Positions 48,912 to 52,903 of a DNA stretch of 52,903 nt are shown piece after piece. The position numbers and the translations under genes are program-made. The first letter of the stretch is position 1. Each line of letters begins with the position of its first letter. The stretch is from an uncultured Bacilli bacterium. GTDB lineage: Bacteria; Bacillota_I; Bacilli_A; RF39; UBA660. The DNA lies in contig CAKOKR010000003.1 of assembly GCA_934095965.1 (NCBI GenBank), positions 1 to 52,903 on the forward strand. The letters run 5' to 3'. Under the pieces are notes generated by a model. The model was not told the DNA's origin. It worked only from the letters and a program-made list of their open reading frames with translations, and ran no database searches.

Positions 48912-51029
48912 ATGAAAGAAAAAATAATTGAAGCACTAAAAGACTGTACAAAAGCTCAAACATTAAATGATATTAATAGAAAATTACATATGAATTCCAT
49001 GCAAGAAATTGAAGAAATGGAAAATGTTTTGAATGCCTTGGTGGAAGAAGGAATAGTTCACAAATCAAAAAAACATGAATACATTCTTATGGAAAATACA
49101 AAAGCCCTTAAAGTGGGGATTTTGCGTATTAATAAAAATGGCAATGGGTTCGTAGATGTTAAAGATGGAGAAGATATATTTGTTTATAAAACAGACTTAA
49201 TGGGAGCAATTCACGGAGATTTTGTTGAAGTTGAAATAACTTCAAAATTAGATGACCCAGATCCATCTGGAGTAATTAGACACATTTTAAAAAGAGATTT
49301 AAAATATGTTGTCGGAGAAATGATTGTTGTTAACAAAAAATTATCATTTAAACCAGATGATGAAAAATTAAATGTAGCATTTAGAATAACTAAAGAAAGT
49401 ATGAAAGGTTGTGTTGAAGGGCACAAGGTAGTAGTAGCAATATTAAAAGAAATAAGAGATAGAGTTTTTCTTGGTAAAATAGAAAAAATAATTGGACATA
49501 AAAATGATCCAGGTGTAGATATCTTAACAATAGCTGCTAAGCATTCAATAGATCCAGTCTTTAGTAATGCTGTAATTGAAGAATTAAAACATATACCTGA
49601 TGAAGTAAGTGAAAAAGAACTCATCGGAAGAAAAGACTTAACAAATGAAATAATTTTTACAATAGATGGTGATGATACAAAAGATATTGATGATGCCATA
49701 AGTGTAAAGAAAAATGGTGAAAACTATGAACTAGGAGTACATATCGCAGATGTATCAAACTATGTTAAAGTTGGAACAGAACTATATGAAAGTGCATTTA
49801 GCCGTGGAACATCAAGTTATTTAGCTGATACTGTAATACCTATGATACCACATCAATTATCAAATGGTATTTGTTCCCTAAATCCGGAAGTTATACGTTT
49901 AACTATAAGCTGTGTTATGCAAATAAATAACAAAGGAAAAGTAGTAGACTATGAAATATTTCCATCATTTATTAAATCAAGAAAACAAATGACTTATAAA
50001 AATGTCAACAAGATTCTAGATGAAAATATTATACCTGAAGGCTATGAAGAATTTGCAGATACTTTAAAATTAATGCATGAACTAGCTAAGATTTTACGTG
50101 CTGAAAAAGTAAGCCGCGGATACATTGACTTTGGAATTGATGAAGCTAAAGTAGTTCAAGATGAAAATGGTAAAGCAATAGATATAGTAAAAAGAGTTCA
50201 AGGAACTGGTGAAAAGTTAATCGAAGACTTTATGATAGCAGCTAATGAAACAGTAGCAACTCATATAAGTAACATGGATCTTCCATTTATTTATCGTGTT
50301 CACGATTTACCAAATAGTGATAAAATCGAAGATTTCAGCAATCTATTAAAACAACTTGGATATCATTTAAATGTCAACATGAATTCCCTAACTCCAAAAA
50401 CTATGCAACAAATTCTAGATGAACTAAGGGATAAAGATGAATTTATGATTTTATCTGATATGCTTTTAAGAAGTATGAAAAAAGCTATATATAGTACCAA
50501 CAATATTGGTCACTTTGGACTTGCAAGTAAAAACTATACTCATTTTACAAGTCCAATAAGAAGATTCCCAGATTTAACTGTTCATAGATTATTAAGAACA
50601 TATCTTTTTGAAAATAGAATCGATATGGAAACTATTAATTTCAATGCTAAATATTTAATTGATGTTGCCGAACATTCTAGTGAAACTGAAGTAAATGCTA
50701 TCGAAGCAGAACGTGAAGTATTAGATATGAAAATGGCTGAATATATGGAAAGTCATATTGGTGAAGAATATGATGGAATTATCAGCGGAGTAACTAACTT
50801 TGGTTTATTTATTGAACTATCAAACCTAGTTGAAGGTCTAGTTCACATAAGTACTTTACCAGGTTATTTTGAACACGTACCAGAAATGTTATCTTTAGTA
50901 AGTAGTGATAAAAAAACAAAATACCGCATCGGAGATAAAGTAAGAGTTAAAGTTATCAACGCTAATAAGGATCAAAAAATAATTGATTTTGAATTAGTAA
51001 AGGAAGATAAAGATGGAAATAAAAAATAA
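48912..51029 (+). CDS. rnr: Ribonuclease R
   Basis: 705 residues. An N-terminal winged helix (about 1-60), cold-shock domains (about 70-220), the RNB catalytic domain with FTIDGDDTKDIDDAI (the four Asp near 252-262 bind Mg2+) and a C-terminal S1 domain (about 620-695, YDGIISGVTNFGLFIELSN). It degrades structured RNA 3' to 5' and, with tmRNA/SmpB, removes faulty mRNA. It overlaps smpB by 17 bases, the conserved rnr-smpB pair. Confidence 0.96.
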   Translation: MKEKIIEALKDCTKAQTLNDINRKLHMNSMQEIEEMENVLNALVEEGIVHKSKKHEYILMENTKALKVGILRINKNGNGFVDVKDGEDIFVYKTDLMGAIHGDFVEVEITSKLDDPDPSGVIRHILKRDLKYVVGEMIVVNKKLSFKPDDEKLNVAFRITKESMKGCVEGHKVVVAILKEIRDRVFLGKIEKIIGHKNDPGVDILTIAAKHSIDPVFSNAVIEELKHIPDEVSEKELIGRKDLTNEIIFTIDGDDTKDIDDAISVKKNGENYELGVHIADVSNYVKVGTELYESAFSRGTSSYLADTVIPMIPHQLSNGICSLNPEVIRLTISCVMQINNKGKVVDYEIFPSFIKSRKQMTYKNVNKILDENIIPEGYEEFADTLKLMHELAKILRAEKVSRGYIDFGIDEAKVVQDENGKAIDIVKRVQGTGEKLIEDFMIAANETVATHISNMDLPFIYRVHDLPNSDKIEDFSNLLKQLGYHLNVNMNSLTPKTMQQILDELRDKDEFMILSDMLLRSMKKAIYSTNNIGHFGLASKNYTHFTSPIRRFPDLTVHRLLRTYLFENRIDMETINFNAKYLIDVAEHSSETEVNAIEAEREVLDMKMAEYMESHIGEEYDGIISGVTNFGLFIELSNLVEGLVHISTLPGYFEHVPEMLSLVSSDKKTKYRIGDKVRVKVINANKDQKIIDFELVKEDKDGNKK

Positions 51030-51441
51030 GAAAGCATACTTTAATTACTTTATCATAGATACTAAAGAAGCAGGTATTGTGCTTGTTGGAACAGAAATAA
51101 AATCTGTTAAAAAAGGTTCAGTTAATTTAACTGATAGTTATGTTAGAATAAAAAATAATGAAGCATATGTCATAAACATGTTTATTGATAAATATGATGA
51201 AGGTAGTATCTTTAATCATGAACCAACTCGTGAAAGAAAGCTTTTACTTCATAAAAATGAAATTAAAAAATTACACGAATTAATAGTACGAGATGGATAT
51301 ACTTTAATACCTTTAAAAATATATTTAAAGGATGGTTATGCTAAACTTGAAATAGGCATTTGTAAAGGTAAAAAGTTATATGATAAAAGAGAAACTATAA
51401 AGAAAAGAGATTTAGAAAGAGAACAAAAATATCGGAGGTAG
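51013..51441 (+). CDS. smpB: tmRNA-binding protein SmpB
   Basis: 142 residues. NKKAYFNYFIIDTKEAGIVL, LVGTEIKSVKKGSVNLTDSY and RKLLLHKNEI are the family motifs, with the OB-type barrel; the C-terminal tail DKRETIKKRDLEREQKYRR is the helix that enters the decoding centre. It delivers tmRNA to stalled ribosomes. The tmRNA gene ssrA often follows smpB; none is found in the remaining 1.4 kb. Starts inside rnr and is followed by DUF3048 after three bases. Confidence 0.95.
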   Translation: MEIKNKKAYFNYFIIDTKEAGIVLVGTEIKSVKKGSVNLTDSYVRIKNNEAYVINMFIDKYDEGSIFNHEPTRERKLLLHKNEIKKLHELIVRDGYTLIPLKIYLKDGYAKLEIGICKGKKLYDKRETIKKRDLEREQKYRR

Positions 51442-51444
51442 TAA

Positions 51445-52512
51445 ATGAAATCACTAAAAATTAAAATTGGTAAAGATAAAAATAAATTATTTATAGGAAT
51501 TGGACTTGTTGTTATTTTAATACTTGGTGTAGTGGCTTTTATATTATGTAAAGATAAAAAGGAAGATAAACCTAAAAATGATTCACCTGATGTAATAGTA
51601 AAAGATAATACAACACCAAAGAAACTAAAAATAGTTGATGAAAATAGTACTTCAAGACCATATGCAGTTATGATTAATAATATTAATGTTGCAAGACCAT
51701 TACAAAGTGGTTTACAAGATGCTTATATTATGTATGAAATAATTGTTGAAGGTGGAATTACAAGATATATGGCACTATTTATGGATCAAAATACTGCACG
51801 TATTGGTTCAATTCGTAGTGCAAGACATTATTTTATTGATTATGCTTTAGAAAATGATGCAATTTATGTACATCATGGACAAAGTCCCCAAGCACAAAGA
51901 GACTTCAGTGCCCTTGGAGTAGATAGAATTGTGGTTGATAACACAAAAACAGGATGGAGAGATAAAACTCTAAATGTATCAAGTGAACATACATTATTTA
52001 CAAGTATTGAAAAATTAAATACTGGTCTTGGTAATAAAAGAACAACTAGAAAAGGTAATTTGTTATTAAATTATAGTATCGATGAAATTAATTTATCTGA
52101 AATGGAAGGTAGTTCTAAAGCTGATAATGTTTCAATTAGATATTCAAGTGGAATGGTATCAAGTTATACATATGATGCAGAACATCAATACTATTTAAGA
52201 AGTGTAAATGGCAAAGCTCACACAGATTATGTAACAAAAGAACAATATCATTTTAAAAATATAATTACATATCAAGTTAAAAACTATACATTAAATGATG
52301 GTGAAAATAAAGGTCGCCAAGACGTAGAAAATGTAGGTTCAGGAACTGGATATTACATAACTGATGGTTATAGTATTCCAATTAAATGGAGTAAATCATC
52401 AAGAAGTGAAAAAACAAAATATTACTTCACAAATGGTGAAGAACTAAAAGTTAATGATGGAAACACATTTATTCAAATTCAACCACTTGGAGAAACATTA
52501 ACCATAAATTAA
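51445..52512 (+). CDS. DUF3048 (YerB-like) membrane-anchored protein
   Basis: 355 residues, ribosome site ATCGGAGG. One N-terminal membrane segment (about 17-35) without a normal lipobox (FILC only), then a charged linker and the DUF3048 domain: RPYAVMINNINVARPLQSGL, AYIMYEIIVEGGITRYMALF, RIGSIRSARHYFIDYA, and a C-terminal half with KADNVSIRYSSG and PIKWSKSSRSEKTKYYF. YerB of Bacillus is a lipoprotein of unknown function, perhaps in cell-wall or DNA-lesion related pathways (pcrA-ligA-yerB cluster). It lies outside the cell membrane here by topology. Confidence 0.88.
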   Translation: MKSLKIKIGKDKNKLFIGIGLVVILILGVVAFILCKDKKEDKPKNDSPDVIVKDNTTPKKLKIVDENSTSRPYAVMINNINVARPLQSGLQDAYIMYEIIVEGGITRYMALFMDQNTARIGSIRSARHYFIDYALENDAIYVHHGQSPQAQRDFSALGVDRIVVDNTKTGWRDKTLNVSSEHTLFTSIEKLNTGLGNKRTTRKGNLLLNYSIDEINLSEMEGSSKADNVSIRYSSGMVSSYTYDAEHQYYLRSVNGKAHTDYVTKEQYHFKNIITYQVKNYTLNDGENKGRQDVENVGSGTGYYITDGYSIPIKWSKSSRSEKTKYYFTNGEELKVNDGNTFIQIQPLGETLTIN

Positions 52513-52521
52513 GGAGGAAAC

Positions 52522-52815
52522 ATGACAGGTTTTATTAGTTTTATAACAGAACATTACTTAATATTTGATATTATTACTATATTTTTAATATTTTCTTTAA
52601 TAGGTTATTTTGTTAATTTAAAAAAAGAAAAAAAGAGTGATTTCAAACTTGATGAAAATATGGTGAATAATAATTATGTAAATACATCAAATAGTTTTCA
52701 AATGAATATGTCAAATGAAAGTACTGTTGAAACTGGAATAAATCAAAATGTTTCACTACAAGATTATGTTAATAAAACAGCTAATATTAAGAATAATGAA
52801 AATAACAACATGTAA
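52522..52815 (+). CDS. Small single-pass membrane protein, Asn-rich tail
   Basis: 97 residues, not recognised. One membrane segment (about 12-32), a basic turn (KKEKKSD), then an Asn/Ser/Thr-rich, low-complexity tail (FQMNMSNESTVETGINQNVS). AAGGAGG lies six bases before the ATG, and it is nine bases after the DUF3048 gene, so both form one unit, possibly a membrane pair. The tail side cannot be fixed with certainty; positive residues after the segment favour a cytoplasmic tail. Confidence 0.7.
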   Translation: MTGFISFITEHYLIFDIITIFLIFSLIGYFVNLKKEKKSDFKLDENMVNNNYVNTSNSFQMNMSNESTVETGINQNVSLQDYVNKTANIKNNENNNM

Positions 52816-52836
52816 ATAAAGGGGTTTGAAGTGATA

Positions 52837-52882
52837 AAATAAAAGTAGACACAAAAAAAGAATGTGATCTACTTTTATTTTT
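52837..52882 (+). terminator. Terminator after the smpB-DUF3048 unit
   Basis: AAATAAAAGTAGA (52837-52849) pairs with TCTACTTTTATTT (52868-52880), extended by CACA/TGTG inside; T-rich end. The long stem works in both directions. Confidence 0.75.
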
Positions 52883-52884
52883 GT

Positions 52885-52903
52885 TATAATTTAAATAAGG
52901 AGA
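52885..52903 (+). promoter_or_regulatory. -10 box and ribosome site of the next gene, cut by the window end
   Basis: TATAAT (52885-52890) and AAGGAGA (52897-52903) stand at the right spacing for a gene starting just beyond the end. Confidence 0.55.

Noticed and set aside
1..52903. Mycoplasma-type genetic code (TGA as Trp) suggested by the low GC
   Set aside because: Several genes end in TGA (mnmE, the DUF1934 gene), Trp is encoded by TGG, and prfB is present with its TGA frameshift site.
51442..52903. tmRNA gene expected after smpB
   Set aside because: No tmRNA-like acceptor or tag sequence found; the space is filled by DUF3048 and a small membrane protein.

Overview
This window looks like a core chromosomal segment of an AT-rich, endospore-forming or recently spore-forming member of the Bacillota, probably an uncultured gut Bacilli lineage of the RF39 / Erysipelotrichia kind. 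The evidence is: very AT-rich sequence throughout; strong AGGAGG-type ribosome sites; Bacillus-like gene order (rpmH-rnpA-yidC-jag-mnmE-mnmG-rsmG-parB; ywiB-argS-rpoE; prfA...prmC-spoIIR; spoIID-spoIIQ-spoIIID; hpf-secA; tilS-ftsH; secG-rnr-smpB); and four sporulation genes. TGA is used as a stop, and both release factors are present (prfB with its own TGA frameshift site), so the code is standard and not the Mycoplasma code. The taxon is inferred, not proven.

Layout. 1-7801: origin-flanking block for ribosomal protein L34, RNase P protein, membrane insertion, RNA binding, tRNA U34 modification, 16S methylation and a ParB/Noc protein with a very long linker. It ends in a pair of mirror-image terminators. 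8000-10340 (minus): a small unknown protein and a class A PBP. 10446-13991: DUF1934, argS, rpoE and prfA. 14002-18173: an insertion between prfA and prmC. It holds a secreted unknown protein and, behind its own promoter, a three-gene cassette: a MoxR-like AAA+ ATPase with a DUF6273-like N-terminal region, a Walker-A-less AAA paralogue, and a DUF2201 metallopeptidase/VWA protein. 18187-22635: prmC, spoIIR, mntP, a zinc-ribbon protein with a fresh 42-bp duplication, murA and an SGNH-fold protein. 22658-23456: decayed pieces of surface-protein genes around a ribbon-helix-helix gene. 23493-28366: rpmE, rpiB, DUF1146, spoIID, spoIIQ, spoIIID, a shrunken MreB-like protein at the place of mbl, a cold-shock protein and hpf. 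28419-28645: Spo0A-box-like sites, a strong promoter and a structured RNA that is probably a raiA-motif RNA. 28677-34487: secA, Nudix, an HExxH protein, a DUF84 NTPase and two unknowns. 34568-43385: envelope and surface genes (an OatA-like acyltransferase with two SGNH domains, an ABC-F ATPase, an anchored unknown, DUF1015, a frameshifted membrane-anchored gene and a beta-helix surface protein with an NPKTAD anchor). 43399-52903: prfB, tilS, ftsH, secG, two pilin-like genes, rnr, smpB, DUF3048 and a small membrane protein. The window stops inside the leader of the next gene.

How it works together. Most genes are housekeeping for translation and its quality control (L34, L31, ArgS, RF1, RF2, PrmC, TilS, SmpB, RNase R, HPF), protein export (YidC, SecA, SecG, FtsH) and wall building (MurA, PBP, OatA). 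The sporulation genes, the tandem TGTCGAA boxes and the candidate raiA RNA suggest a stationary-phase/sporulation circuit around 24.9-28.6 kb. The least ordinary parts are the AAA/pseudo-AAA/VWA cassette, the vestigial MreB-like protein, the RNA upstream of secA, and the pilin-like pair between secG and rnr. No rRNA, tRNA, CRISPR array, insertion sequence or prophage was seen.
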